Shown one piece after another: positions 11,584 through 20,033 of a stretch of DNA of 64,000 bases. The DNA is taken from positions 52,377 through 116,376 of the forward strand of contig CAMYKZ010000025.1 in assembly GCA_947259045.1 (NCBI GenBank), given 5' to 3'. The position numbers and the translations under genes were made by a program. The first letter of the stretch is position 1. Each line of letters starts with the position of its first letter. The notes under the pieces are model-generated. The model saw only the letters and a list, made by a program, of their open reading frames with translations, was not told the origin of the DNA and ran no database searches. Origin of the DNA: an uncultured Afifella sp. Lineage in GTDB: Bacteria; Pseudomonadota; Alphaproteobacteria; Rhizobiales; Afifellaceae.

Positions 11584-12411
11584 TCACCCGTGCACTGAGC
11601 TCGAAGCAGCGCGGGAACGCTCGCCATTGAAATATTCACTGACCCACGGATGGTTGAACCTGGTCATCGCCTCCATGTCGCCTTCGACCAGAATATGCCT
11701 GTCTCCGATGACCGCAATCCGGTCGGCGATCGCATACAGACTGTCGAGATCGTGGGTGACCATGACCACGGTCAGGCCCAGCGTATCACGCAGATCACGG
11801 ATCAGATGATCGAACTCGGAAGCCGATATCGGATCAAGGCCCGATGTCGGCTCGTCGAGGAAAACGATTTCAGGGTCCAGCGCGAGTGCGCGGGCAAGCG
11901 CTGCCCGCTTGGTCATCCCGCCTGAAAGTTCTGACGGAAGCTTGTCGAAATCGGTCATTTTCAAGCCGACAATCTCGATTTTGAGCTTCGCCAACGCGTC
12001 AATCAGCGCCTCCGGCAAGTCGAGGTATTCGCGGATCGGAATGGCGACATTCTGCGCCACTGTCAGCGCAGAAAACAGGGCTCCGTGCTGAAACAGTACG
12101 CCCCATCTCTTCTCGATATCGCGCGGCACGCCCTCAGAACCGAACGGCCTGCCAAAAGCGGAGACACTACCCTTGAGCCTGGGCGCCAGACCAAGGATAG
12201 CGCGCGTCAATACCGACTTCCCGGTTCCGGAAGCGCCCACAACAGCAAGAATTTCCCCCCGATAGACGTCGAGGTCCAAATTCTCAAGGATCAATGGTCC
12301 GCCAAAGCCCACAGACAATCCGCGCACACGCAGGATCGGCTCGCCAACCTGGCCACCTTCGTATACAGATCGGACTTTTTCACCTTCTGCCAGAACCGCC
12401 TGTTCCGCCAT
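11584..12411 (-). CDS. mlaF: ABC transporter ATP-binding protein (MlaF family)
   Basis: From the ATG at 12411, preceded by GGGAGAG, the protein has 275 residues. Walker A is G-A-S-G-T-G-K-S, the signature is L-S-G-G-M-T-K-R (the M-x-K-R form is typical of MlaF/Mkl rather than the usual Q-Q-R), and Walker B is I-V-F-L-D-E-P-T-S-G-L-D-P. An H-D pair follows in V-T-H-D-L-D-S-L. It powers lipid movement by the Mla-type complex from the cytoplasmic side of the inner membrane. The C-terminal extension of about 25 residues after H-P-W-V-S-E-Y-F is the part that in E. coli MlaF joins subunits. Confidence 0.93.
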   Translation of the reverse strand: MAEQAVLAEGEKVRSVYEGGQVGEPILRVRGLSVGFGGPLILENLDLDVYRGEILAVVGASGTGKSVLTRAILGLAPRLKGSVSAFGRPFGSEGVPRDIEKRWGVLFQHGALFSALTVAQNVAIPIREYLDLPEALIDALAKLKIEIVGLKMTDFDKLPSELSGGMTKRAALARALALDPEIVFLDEPTSGLDPISASEFDHLIRDLRDTLGLTVVMVTHDLDSLYAIADRIAVIGDRHILVEGDMEAMTRFNHPWVSEYFNGERSRAASSSVHG

Positions 12412-12605
12412 GGTCTCTCCCGGATAATGATAGTCGCTCCCGGACAATAAACTGTCAGCCGACAGCTGATGCCGACTCAAGCGCCCAATCACAGACCAGA
12501 TAGTTAACGATTAATGCGAACAAATGCGACACGAACCATGGCGCAAATCCAACTCGTCCATCGATTGTTGCAATTTTGCCGCTTTTGCAGGCGCGTTAAC
12601 CGATC

Positions 12606-13769
12606 TCAAAAATCAATTGCAGCGTAGAAGATTGCAAATACACCGTCCACAACGATCACCATGAAGATCGATTTTACAACTGATGCTGTTGTCCGGCGCC
12701 CGAGGGATTCCGCACTGCCCTTAACCGCCATGCCCTCCGTACAGGCGATCAGGGCAATAATCAGCGCCATAAAGGGCGCCTTGAACAAACCGCTGAAAAG
12801 CGATGAAAAATCAATCGCTTCGTGCAATTTGGTTACAAATACGATCGGTTCGATGTTGGAATAGACCCATAATGTGATCATCGCCCCCATCAGGGTTGCC
12901 ATACCGGCCACGAACGTCAGCAGCGGCAACACGATTACCAGGGCGATGACCCTGGGCAGAACGAGAACATTGATCGGGTCCATCCCGATAACCCGCAGCG
13001 CATCGATCTCCTCGCGCATCTTCATCGACCCGATTTCCGCCGTAATTGCGCTGCCGGAACGGCCGGCCAGCATAATTGCCGTCAAAAGCAGTGACAATTC
13101 GCGCAGAGCCAGAATGCCCACAAGGTCGATGGTGAATATTTCCGCGCCGAAAAACCGAAGCTGGAACGCGCCCTGTTGCGCAACGATACCTCCAACCAGG
13201 AACGACATCAGAACAACGATCGGAACAGCGCGCATTCCGGCATATTCGATCTGATTGATCACCGCCGCGGTGCGGAATGAACCGGGTGCCCTCACCGTCT
13301 GGCCGAGTTCGACAATGACACTGCCGAGCATAGCAAGCAGCGCCCTGGCATCCTTGCCGATGCCGATGACAGTCTCACCGATTTCTTCGATAAAACTCTG
13401 TTCACGCCGGATCATTTCCGGTTCGTCGTCCGTCAGCGCCGCACGAACGCGGTTGATCAGCGAAAGCCTGGCCCGGTCCTGACACTTCCATTCAGCTGTC
13501 CCGCCGGCAGCAAGCCAGGCAAGTTCCATCCGCACAAGCAAAAATGCACCGGCCGTATCGACGGCATCCGTTTCGCAGACATCGATCGTCAGGTGCTGCC
13601 CTTGCGACCCGGTGATCTTCACGCCGGCGGAATCGGCGGCAAGACCGGCTTCCTGCATCGCATCGCGCACAACCATATCAAGCGCCCGCGCCTCATCGAT
13701 AACCCAGTGCCCCCTGGGCGCCAGTATTCGACCATTACTATCCAGCAACTGCTCAAGAGACGATGGCAT
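12606..13769 (-). CDS. mlaE: ABC transporter permease with STAS-like N-terminal domain (MlaE family)
   Basis: The start at 13769 gives 387 residues; a Met at 13820 is also in frame. Residues 1-120 form a soluble domain resembling the STAS-like N terminus found on many alphaproteobacterial MlaE proteins. The rest is the MlaE permease with about five or six membrane helices and the conserved loop G-S-A-I-T-A-E-I-G-S-M-K-M-R-E-E-I-D-A-L, which contacts the ATPase. It is the first gene of the operon mlaE-mlaF-mlaD-lipoprotein. A gap of about 190 bases before mlaF could hold a second promoter. E. coli carries its STAS domain as a separate protein, MlaB; here it is fused. Confidence 0.92.
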   Translation of the reverse strand: MPSSLEQLLDSNGRILAPRGHWVIDEARALDMVVRDAMQEAGLAADSAGVKITGSQGQHLTIDVCETDAVDTAGAFLLVRMELAWLAAGGTAEWKCQDRARLSLINRVRAALTDDEPEMIRREQSFIEEIGETVIGIGKDARALLAMLGSVIVELGQTVRAPGSFRTAAVINQIEYAGMRAVPIVVLMSFLVGGIVAQQGAFQLRFFGAEIFTIDLVGILALRELSLLLTAIMLAGRSGSAITAEIGSMKMREEIDALRVIGMDPINVLVLPRVIALVIVLPLLTFVAGMATLMGAMITLWVYSNIEPIVFVTKLHEAIDFSSLFSGLFKAPFMALIIALIACTEGMAVKGSAESLGRRTTASVVKSIFMVIVVDGVFAIFYAAIDF

Positions 13770-13907
13770 TATCTTAGATGAAGGCCTTGCGTTTGCGGGC
13801 TGACGATTCCACCAATGCATGATAGGCAGAATCCTGAATCAGTCGGAGTTTGCCCGCTCTGACCCTATACGGCAAGCGCGCCGAAACGCCAATCTGGATC
13901 TATCCGA

Positions 13908-14915
13908 ATGATTGAAAAACCTTATCTCATGTTTCTCGGCGATGTGCCGGATGCACTGGCGGCGAAAACCGCCTATGGCATTGTCGACTGGCGACGCGAC
14001 TGGTGCGTCGGTCAGCTTCGCCTCGACGGGTGCAAGGCCGATTGCAGCCTGCCCGACATGACGATTGCAGACGCCGCAAAGTCCGGCGCCCGCACCATGA
14101 TCATTGGTGCAGTGAATGCCGGAGGCCAATTGCCGGACCATTGGGTCACGTCAATCGTCAACGCGATCGAGGCCGGGATGGATATTGCCAGCGGTCTCCA
14201 TATCCGGCTGAATTCGATCGATGCCATTCGGGCAGCAGCGGAACACCATGGCGCAAAGCTCCATGATGTCCGCCATGCCGATCGGCAATTCGCCACCGGC
14301 AAGGGAACGCCAAGATCGGGACATCGCCTGCTCACCGTCGGTACGGACTGTTCCGTCGGCAAAAAATATGCCGCACTGGCGATTGAAAAAGCGCTGTGCG
14401 ACCGGGACGTCGACGCCGAATTCAGGGCAACCGGCCAGACCGGGATCATGATCGCCGGCCGGGGCGTCGCAATTGATGCTGTGGTGGCGGATTTCATATC
14501 CGGCGCCGTGGAATGGATCGCCCCTGAGGCCGATCCGGATCATTGGGATATTGTCGAAGGCCAGGGATCTCTGTTTCATCCCTCCTTTGCCGGCGTATCG
14601 CTCGGACTGCTGCACGGCGCGCAGCCCGATGCGTTTATCGTCTGCCATGAGCCGACCCGCACAAGGATGCGCGGCGTTCAAACCCCATTGCCATCGATCG
14701 ACGATGTCATCGACATGACGATGAGGCTAGGCCGCCTGACCAATCCAGACATTCGCCCGGTCGGACTGGCAATCAATACCGCGGCCCTGGCTGAGGACGA
14801 GGCCCGGCAGCTTTTGCGGGACATGTGGAAAACCTACGGCCTGCCTGCCAGTGATCCGGTACGCTTCGGTATGGATGCCATCGCCGACCACATTGTCAGC
14901 CGGTACCGGCCATGA
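13908..14915 (+). CDS. dgcN: D-glutamate N-acetyltransferase (DUF1611 family)
   Basis: A 335-residue DUF1611 protein with an N-terminal Rossmann-like half and a C-terminal P-loop half. The Walker A segment G-T-D-C-S-V-G-K begins at residue 145, and V-E-G-Q-G-S-L-F-H-P lies near residue 215. In marine bacteria this family has been shown to acetylate D-glutamate (DgcN), feeding a racemase (DgcA) that gives N-acetyl-L-glutamate. The next gene is the matching racemase and overlaps this one by four bases (ATGA), giving translational coupling. That pairing is the main reason for choosing DgcN over an unspecific DUF1611 label. It is divergent from the Mla operon, sharing a short upstream region. Confidence 0.82.
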   Translation: MIEKPYLMFLGDVPDALAAKTAYGIVDWRRDWCVGQLRLDGCKADCSLPDMTIADAAKSGARTMIIGAVNAGGQLPDHWVTSIVNAIEAGMDIASGLHIRLNSIDAIRAAAEHHGAKLHDVRHADRQFATGKGTPRSGHRLLTVGTDCSVGKKYAALAIEKALCDRDVDAEFRATGQTGIMIAGRGVAIDAVVADFISGAVEWIAPEADPDHWDIVEGQGSLFHPSFAGVSLGLLHGAQPDAFIVCHEPTRTRMRGVQTPLPSIDDVIDMTMRLGRLTNPDIRPVGLAINTAALAEDEARQLLRDMWKTYGLPASDPVRFGMDAIADHIVSRYRP

Positions 14916-15886
14916 GCCTGACAATCAGCGCAACCGTCGAGATCTGGCCGATCGAGGGCAGCTTTGTCATTTCCCGCGGCGCCAGAACAGAAGCAGAAGT
15001 CGTTGTCGCAGAGATTTCCGACGGAACCCATACAGGCCGCGGTGAATGCGTGCCCTACCGGCATTATGCCGAAACCGTAGACGGTGTTGTCGCCGCCATC
15101 CAATCGGCGGTTCTGAGCGACACCGACCGTTCTGCGCTGCAAACCACCATGGCGCCCGGGGCCGCCCGCAACGCGCTGGATTGCGCTTTGTGGGACCTGC
15201 AGGCAAAACAATCCGGCACAAGGGTCGCGGCTTTATGCGGTATCTCGCAGCTGAAGGCCCTGGAAACGGCCTTCACGATCAGCCTGGGCACGCCGGCGAC
15301 CATGGCGGAAGCAGCGGCACGCGAAGCCCATCGGCCGCTTCTGAAACTGAAACTGGGTGGCGAGGGGGATGCCGAGCGCGTTCGTGCGGTACGCGCCGCT
15401 GCGCCGGAGTCGCGCATTATCGTCGATGCGAACGAGGCGTGGTCGGCCGACAACTGCCTTGCCAACCTGCGCGCCTGCGCTGATGCCTCCGTTACGCTGA
15501 TTGAACAGCCGCTGATGGCTGACGACGATGAGATGCTGCGCGACATTCCCCACATTGTGCCGATCTGTGCTGATGAAAGCGTTCACACCCTGTCCGATCT
15601 GGATCGGCTGGCCGGCAAATACGATGCCGTCAACGTCAAGCTGGACAAGGCCGGCGGCCTGACGGAAGCGCGCGCGCTTCTGCTTGAGGCCCGTGCCCGC
15701 GGTTACCTGATCATGGTCGGCTGCATGCTCGGCACTTCACTGGCTATGGCGCCGGCGGTTATCCTGGCGCAGAATGCCGATATTGTTGATCTTGACGGCC
15801 CGTTATTGTTGTCGCGCGACCGTACGCCTTCCCTCGCCTATACCGGCGCGATGGTGGCGCCGCCGGAACCGGAACTCTGGGGCTGA
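14912..15886 (+). CDS. dgcA: N-acetyl-D-glutamate racemase, enolase superfamily
   Basis: A 324-residue enolase-superfamily protein of the dipeptide epimerase group. The general base motif is K-L-K-L-G-G near residue 147, metal ligands lie in I-V-D-A-N-E-A-W, L-I-E-Q-P and C-A-D-E-S, and the second base is in V-K-L-D-K-A-G-G. On sequence alone it would be called an L-Ala-D/L-Glu epimerase, which acts on peptidoglycan peptides. Coupling to dgcN makes racemisation of N-acetyl-D-glutamate the better guess. Its stop lies seven bases from the convergent MFS gene, with no room for a hairpin terminator. Confidence 0.85.
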   Translation: MSLTISATVEIWPIEGSFVISRGARTEAEVVVAEISDGTHTGRGECVPYRHYAETVDGVVAAIQSAVLSDTDRSALQTTMAPGAARNALDCALWDLQAKQSGTRVAALCGISQLKALETAFTISLGTPATMAEAAAREAHRPLLKLKLGGEGDAERVRAVRAAAPESRIIVDANEAWSADNCLANLRACADASVTLIEQPLMADDDEMLRDIPHIVPICADESVHTLSDLDRLAGKYDAVNVKLDKAGGLTEARALLLEARARGYLIMVGCMLGTSLAMAPAVILAQNADIVDLDGPLLLSRDRTPSLAYTGAMVAPPEPELWG

Positions 15887-15893
15887 TATCCCG

Positions 15894-17048
15894 TCAGGTG
15901 GCGGCATGCGGCTGCATTCCGCGACGCAATCGGCAAGCGTAAACCAGCCCGGCCGCCGCCATCAACGCCGTCATCCAGAAAGCCAGCATCGGATTTTGCC
16001 GGAACAACGGTCCGGCCGCCACCGTCGCAACGGCCATCACGACGCCGCTGGCAAGCTGGAATCCGGCCTGCAATCGCGCGGTGTGGCCGGGCGCCGATGT
16101 TGCGCCGATCGACATGATGACACCCAGATAGGCGGCTGCAAATGTCAGTGAATGAAGGGTCTGGAGCGCGAACGCCGCCGGCGGAACAATTGCCAGCGGA
16201 AACAGCGCCCATCGCACCAGTGCACCGATGCCGGCGGCGATCAGATACCGCCGGGCGCCCCAGGCCGTCAGCCGTTTCGCAGCCCAGAACAGCCCGACCT
16301 CGATCACAACGCTATATGCCCAAAGGGCCGCAATGGTGCGGGCGGAAAATCCCTGTTCGCGCCAGAATATGCTGCCAAAGGCATAATAGGCGGCATGGCT
16401 GCCGAGGATCAGACTGCCGGCAAACACGGCGCGCCGCAGCAGCGGATCGGAAAGCAGTTCGCCCAGACGGGCCGGCTTTTGCGCCGCCTTGTCGAGGTTC
16501 ACCCTGGGCAGAAAAAATGCAACCACACCGCCGGCCAGAAATGCCGCCGTCTGCAATCGGAAGACACCTTCATCCGATGTCAGCCGCAGGATTTCCGCGG
16601 TTGCAAAGTTGGCGGCAATGAATGTCACCGATCCCCACAAACGCACCCGGCCATAATCGATCTGATGCCGGCGGACGCCAACGATCGCCACGGCATCGCC
16701 GATCGGGACAAGCGCCGACCAGAACACCATCGCCATGGCGGACAGGATCAGGATCGGCCAGAAGCCTGAGACGAACGACAGGCAGGCGAACACGATTCCC
16801 GCAAAGACGCCGTAAATTCCCGCAGCCACGTTGAGATCGGCAAACCGGTCGGCCAGAAGCGCCAGTGTCGGGCTGAAAAGCGCGCGGATAAAAAACGGCG
16901 CCGCGATGATCAGGCCGATTTCCGGCTCGCTCAGTCCCTGGCCGGCGAGCCAGACGGGAAAGAACGGAAGATAAACACCGGTGGCAAAAAACAGCGCGCC
17001 ATAAAAAGACGCGGTTTGCCAGGCAAAAAGGTTTTTTGCGGCAGGCAT
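15894..17048 (-). CDS. MFS transporter, 3-phenylpropionate/nucleoside permease (HcaT) type
   Basis: A 384-residue protein with about twelve membrane helices. The N terminus (F-Y-G-A-L-F-F-A-T-G-V-Y-L-P-F-F-P-V-W-L) is characteristic of the MFS_1-like PPP family that includes HcaT and LacY-like permeases. A basic loop follows the second helix. The substrate is not known. It is convergent with the D-glutamate genes, so shared function is only a possibility. Confidence 0.85.
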   Translation of the reverse strand: MPAAKNLFAWQTASFYGALFFATGVYLPFFPVWLAGQGLSEPEIGLIIAAPFFIRALFSPTLALLADRFADLNVAAGIYGVFAGIVFACLSFVSGFWPILILSAMAMVFWSALVPIGDAVAIVGVRRHQIDYGRVRLWGSVTFIAANFATAEILRLTSDEGVFRLQTAAFLAGGVVAFFLPRVNLDKAAQKPARLGELLSDPLLRRAVFAGSLILGSHAAYYAFGSIFWREQGFSARTIAALWAYSVVIEVGLFWAAKRLTAWGARRYLIAAGIGALVRWALFPLAIVPPAAFALQTLHSLTFAAAYLGVIMSIGATSAPGHTARLQAGFQLASGVVMAVATVAAGPLFRQNPMLAFWMTALMAAAGLVYACRLRRGMQPHAAT

Positions 17049-17138
17049 GGTCTCAATCTTTCCTCAATTGTTGCCTGCAACAATCAGCTGAAGCGGTGCC
17101 CGTCGGGAGGCGCTGCATGAGTTACGGTGGAGACGAAC

Positions 17139-17477
17139 ATGGCACGCGCCATCCATTCCGGGCTGCTGAGCGAGCGTGAATATGAAGCGCTTGTCAAGGC
17201 GCTTTCCTCCAACGCCAAGGGCCGTGCATTCCTTGGCGAACACCTCGAGCGCAACCGCCCTGACGAAACCCGCAAGCTGCTCGAAGCCGTCCGCCAGATC
17301 GAAGCCAGCCTGTCGGTTGTGCGCGAACAGCTTCTGCCGGAAAGCATCGCTGCGGAACTCAGACGTATCAATATCGGCCTGCAAAATTCAATTGACGATG
17401 ATTCGAGGGCACGGGCCGTGGATGACCTGGCCCGGTTGGCTGATCAAATCGGTCAGACGGAGAATGCTGAAATCTGA
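17139..17477 (+). CDS. Conserved small protein of unknown function
   Basis: A soluble, strongly helical protein of 112 residues. The start at 17139 (M-A-R) follows GGAGACG; a Met at 17127 is also in frame. The N-terminal part L-L-S-E-R-E-Y-E-A-L followed by N-A-K-G-R-A-F-L-G-E-H-L resembles a group of short Hyphomicrobiales proteins I have seen only as hypothetical. The C-terminal two thirds is likely a helical hairpin or coiled coil. No membrane segment or signal peptide. It stands alone between divergent and convergent neighbours. Confidence 0.7.
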   Translation: MARAIHSGLLSEREYEALVKALSSNAKGRAFLGEHLERNRPDETRKLLEAVRQIEASLSVVREQLLPESIAAELRRINIGLQNSIDDDSRARAVDDLARLADQIGQTENAEI

Positions 17478-17492
17478 TCGTGCGATCGCCGA

Positions 17493-18512
17493 TCAGGCAT
17501 CCGGCGCACAGGCAAGCGCACGCGCCAGCATCTCGTCCTCGATATTGCCGCCGGACAGAACCACCACGCATGTCTCGCCCTGAACCGCCAACCGGCCGGC
17601 CCTGAGAGCAGCAAGTGCCACGGCACCGCCCGGCTCGACCACCAGCTTCAGCCTCCTGCAGGCGAATCCGACCGCCGCCAGCGCCTCCTCATCGTCGACG
17701 ACCAGGCCCGGCGCACAGAACCGTTTGTTGATTTCAAATGCGATTTCGCCGGGCGACGACGTCAGCAGTGCGTCACAGACCGAGCCACCAGCCACCGGAT
17801 TTTCTTCACGGCTGCCGGATTGCAGCGAACGGCCGTAATCGTCAAATCCGGCCGGTTCGACCGGATGAACTTTCGCCTCAGGGAATTTCGCGCTGATCGC
17901 CAGCGTGATGCCGGCCGTCAGACCGCCACCGCCACACGGCACCAGCACAAGGCCCGGCACAATATCGAGCCGTGCGCAATCCTCGGCAATTTCCAGCCCC
18001 ACGGTCCCCTGCCCGGCAATCACATCGCCATTATTGAAGGGGTGAATAAGGGTTCCACCCTGTTCCCTGACAATAGCTTCGGCGATCGCATCGCGATCTT
18101 CCCTTGCCCGGTCGTAGTCGACGACCCGACCTCCGGCCCGCAAGACGCCGGTCTTTTTGACCAGCGGCGCATCCGATGGCATGACAATGGTCGAAGCCAC
18201 ACCGATCAGCCGCGCCGCTTCGGCAATGCCCTGGGCGTGATTGCCAGACGAACAGGCAACGATACCGGCAGATGCAGCCTCACCCAAGGCGGAAATGGCG
18301 TTAAAGGCGCCGCGGAACTTGAACGCGCCAATGCGCTGGAGGTTTTCCGGTTTCAGAAAGACTTTAGCGCCAGTCTCCTCTGACAGGACCGGAGAATGAA
18401 GCAGCGGCGTGCGCACCGCCCGACCTGCAATGCGGTGTGCCGCCTTCTCAACATCTGCAAACGTTGGAACCATGTCATCAATCCTCATGCCGGGCTTTGG
18501 TAGCGAAGGCAT
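17493..18512 (-). CDS. PLP-dependent threonine/serine dehydratase family protein
   Basis: A 339-residue fold-type II pyridoxal phosphate enzyme. The Schiff-base lysine lies in I-G-A-F-K-F-R-G-A, the phosphate-side loop is S-S-G-N-H-A-Q-G, and the PLP-phosphate glycine loop is P-C-G-G-G-G-L-T-A-G. It lacks the C-terminal ACT regulatory domain of biosynthetic threonine deaminase, so it is closer to catabolic threonine ammonia-lyase, serine racemase or hydroxyaspartate dehydratase. Sequence alone cannot choose among these. The likely start is M1 or one of the two following Met residues (9 and 14). It is convergent with the small hypothetical gene. Confidence 0.88.
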   Translation of the reverse strand: MPSLPKPGMRIDDMVPTFADVEKAAHRIAGRAVRTPLLHSPVLSEETGAKVFLKPENLQRIGAFKFRGAFNAISALGEAASAGIVACSSGNHAQGIAEAARLIGVASTIVMPSDAPLVKKTGVLRAGGRVVDYDRAREDRDAIAEAIVREQGGTLIHPFNNGDVIAGQGTVGLEIAEDCARLDIVPGLVLVPCGGGGLTAGITLAISAKFPEAKVHPVEPAGFDDYGRSLQSGSREENPVAGGSVCDALLTSSPGEIAFEINKRFCAPGLVVDDEEALAAVGFACRRLKLVVEPGGAVALAALRAGRLAVQGETCVVVLSGGNIEDEMLARALACAPDA

Positions 18513-18713
18513 CGCCGCCGGGCAAGCGGTCAGATGGCGGTGCCCTGATCGTTATGGGCGCCTGCCGACGCCTCACTCAATCTGATTATCCGTTGTGTCG
18601 GCAAAGACAGGATTCCCGATTCAGTTTTATGACGTTTATTTTTCCTGATTTATGCAACAGCTATTCTGGACGGGCCGTCAGCAATGACTAGACTGCATCC
18701 AAACGGAGGAAGA

Positions 18714-19496
18714 ATGATGGATCTTGGAATTTCAGGCAAAAAGGCAATCGTCTGCGCATCGAGCCGCGGACTTGGGCGCGGCTGTGCTGAAGCACTGGCG
18801 GACGCCGGCTGCGAACTGGTGATCAACGGTCGTGACGGCCCGACACTGGAGGCGACCGCCGAAGCCATTCGAAGCCGAACCGGCGCGAGCGTGACGGCGG
18901 TGGCTGCGGATGTTTCTACGGCGGAAGGCCAGCGGGCGCTGCTGGCCGCCTGCCCGGATCCTGACATTCTGGTCAATAACAATGGCGGCCCGCCGCGGCG
19001 CGATTTCACCGAGCTTGACCGCCAGGCGATGATCGACGGCGTCGTGCAGAACATGGTGACGCCGATCGAATTGATCCAGGCCGTTGTCGGCGGCATGCAG
19101 GCCAGGCACTTCGGCCGGATCGTCAATATCACGTCGCTCAGCGTCATGATGCCGATCCCCGGGCTTGACCTGTCGTCGGGCGCGCGCGCCGGCCTGACAT
19201 CGTTCCTGGCCGGTGTCAGCCGGCAGATTGCGCCCGATGGCGTTACCATCAACAATATCCTGCCCGGCAAAATGGACACCGACCGCCTGCGCGCGGGCAT
19301 CAAATGGGGTGCGGAACAGGCCGGGATATCGCCGGAAGACGAAGCAAGCCGGCAGGCGCAGCAGATCCCGGTCGGCCGTTTCGGCAATCCGGAGGAATTC
19401 GGCAATCTGTGCGCCTTCCTCTGCTCACAGCACGCCGGATACCTGACCGGCCAGAATTTCATGGTCGATGGCGGGCTGGTTCCGACGGCTTTCTGA
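18714..19496 (+). CDS. SDR-family protein lacking the usual catalytic Tyr/Lys
   Basis: A 260-residue short-chain dehydrogenase/reductase-like protein. The start at 18714 follows GGAGGAAG; the Met three bases later is equally good. The cofactor loop is C-A-S-S-R-G-L-G-R-G, close to the classical TGxxxGxG but not exact, and N-N-N-G-G follows strand 4. Where YxxxK should stand the sequence reads L-S-S-G-A-R-A-G, so both catalytic residues are missing. This matches a recognised SDR-like subgroup annotated as 3-oxoacyl-ACP reductase-like with an imperfect tetrad. It may bind NAD(P) without being a standard oxidoreductase. Confidence 0.85.
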   Translation: MMDLGISGKKAIVCASSRGLGRGCAEALADAGCELVINGRDGPTLEATAEAIRSRTGASVTAVAADVSTAEGQRALLAACPDPDILVNNNGGPPRRDFTELDRQAMIDGVVQNMVTPIELIQAVVGGMQARHFGRIVNITSLSVMMPIPGLDLSSGARAGLTSFLAGVSRQIAPDGVTINNILPGKMDTDRLRAGIKWGAEQAGISPEDEASRQAQQIPVGRFGNPEEFGNLCAFLCSQHAGYLTGQNFMVDGGLVPTAF

Positions 19497-19609
19497 TTTG
19501 AAACGATGTTTCGGCTTCATTTCCCGTTAACACGCTGTTCAGGTTAACTGAATTTGTTATGCCGCAGATCGAATTAATTCGGATATAAAGAAAAAAAGCG
19601 GAAAATTTT

Positions 19610-19915
19610 ATGAAACCGAACATGTTGCAGAATCTCGATGAAATCCCGGTCGGCGACGACCGGCGGGTTATTGCGCGCAAGTCTCATCTGGATGACGGGC
19701 AATTGATCTTTGCCGGCTCGTCAGCATTGGGTTGCGTTGTTCAGGATTTTCATGGCGGCGGCGCCCGCATCGCCCTGACGAAAGCCATTGACGTGCCATG
19801 GGAAGACCTTGCGCTTCAACTGCTGGCGCGCGGCATCGTCTTTCCGGCAACCAAGGTCTGGCAGAGCGAACATGAGGTTGGCCTGCGGTTCACCGGCAAC
19901 GCCTGGGCAGCCTGA
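19610..19915 (+). CDS. PilZ-like domain protein with atypical second motif
   Basis: A 101-residue protein consisting of a single small beta-rich domain. The first c-di-GMP motif RxxxR is present as R19-V-I-A-R23. The second, normally D/N-x-S-x-x-G, reads D46-F-H-G-G-G51, with His in place of Ser. The domain then ends with V-G-L-R-F-T, the usual last PilZ strand. It could be a c-di-GMP effector with reduced affinity or a non-binding PilZ scaffold. A terminator follows 38 bases downstream. Confidence 0.72.
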   Translation: MKPNMLQNLDEIPVGDDRRVIARKSHLDDGQLIFAGSSALGCVVQDFHGGGARIALTKAIDVPWEDLALQLLARGIVFPATKVWQSEHEVGLRFTGNAWAA

Positions 19916-19952
19916 ACCGGTTTACCAGCGAACTGCATATGGAATGCCATTT

Positions 19953-19985
19953 AAAAAGGCCGGGACATCTGTCCCGGCCTTTTTT
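19953..19985 (+). terminator. Rho-independent terminator after the PilZ gene
   Basis: A 15-base inverted repeat (19953-19967 with 19970-19984) with a core of GGCCGGGACA/TGTCCCGGCC, a two-base minimal gap and a run of T at 19980-19985 on the + strand; the A-run on the left also allows termination of the minus-strand FadL gene that ends at 20034. Confidence 0.92.
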
Positions 19986-20033
19986 CGCCCCCGTTGCCCC
20001 GCCCCAGTGACCTGCAATCAGCGAATCGCGAAC

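Noticed and set aside
12498..12515. TTAA-containing sites upstream of mlaF as a possible CtrA box
   Set aside because: The two TTAA elements are three bases apart instead of the seven required by the consensus.
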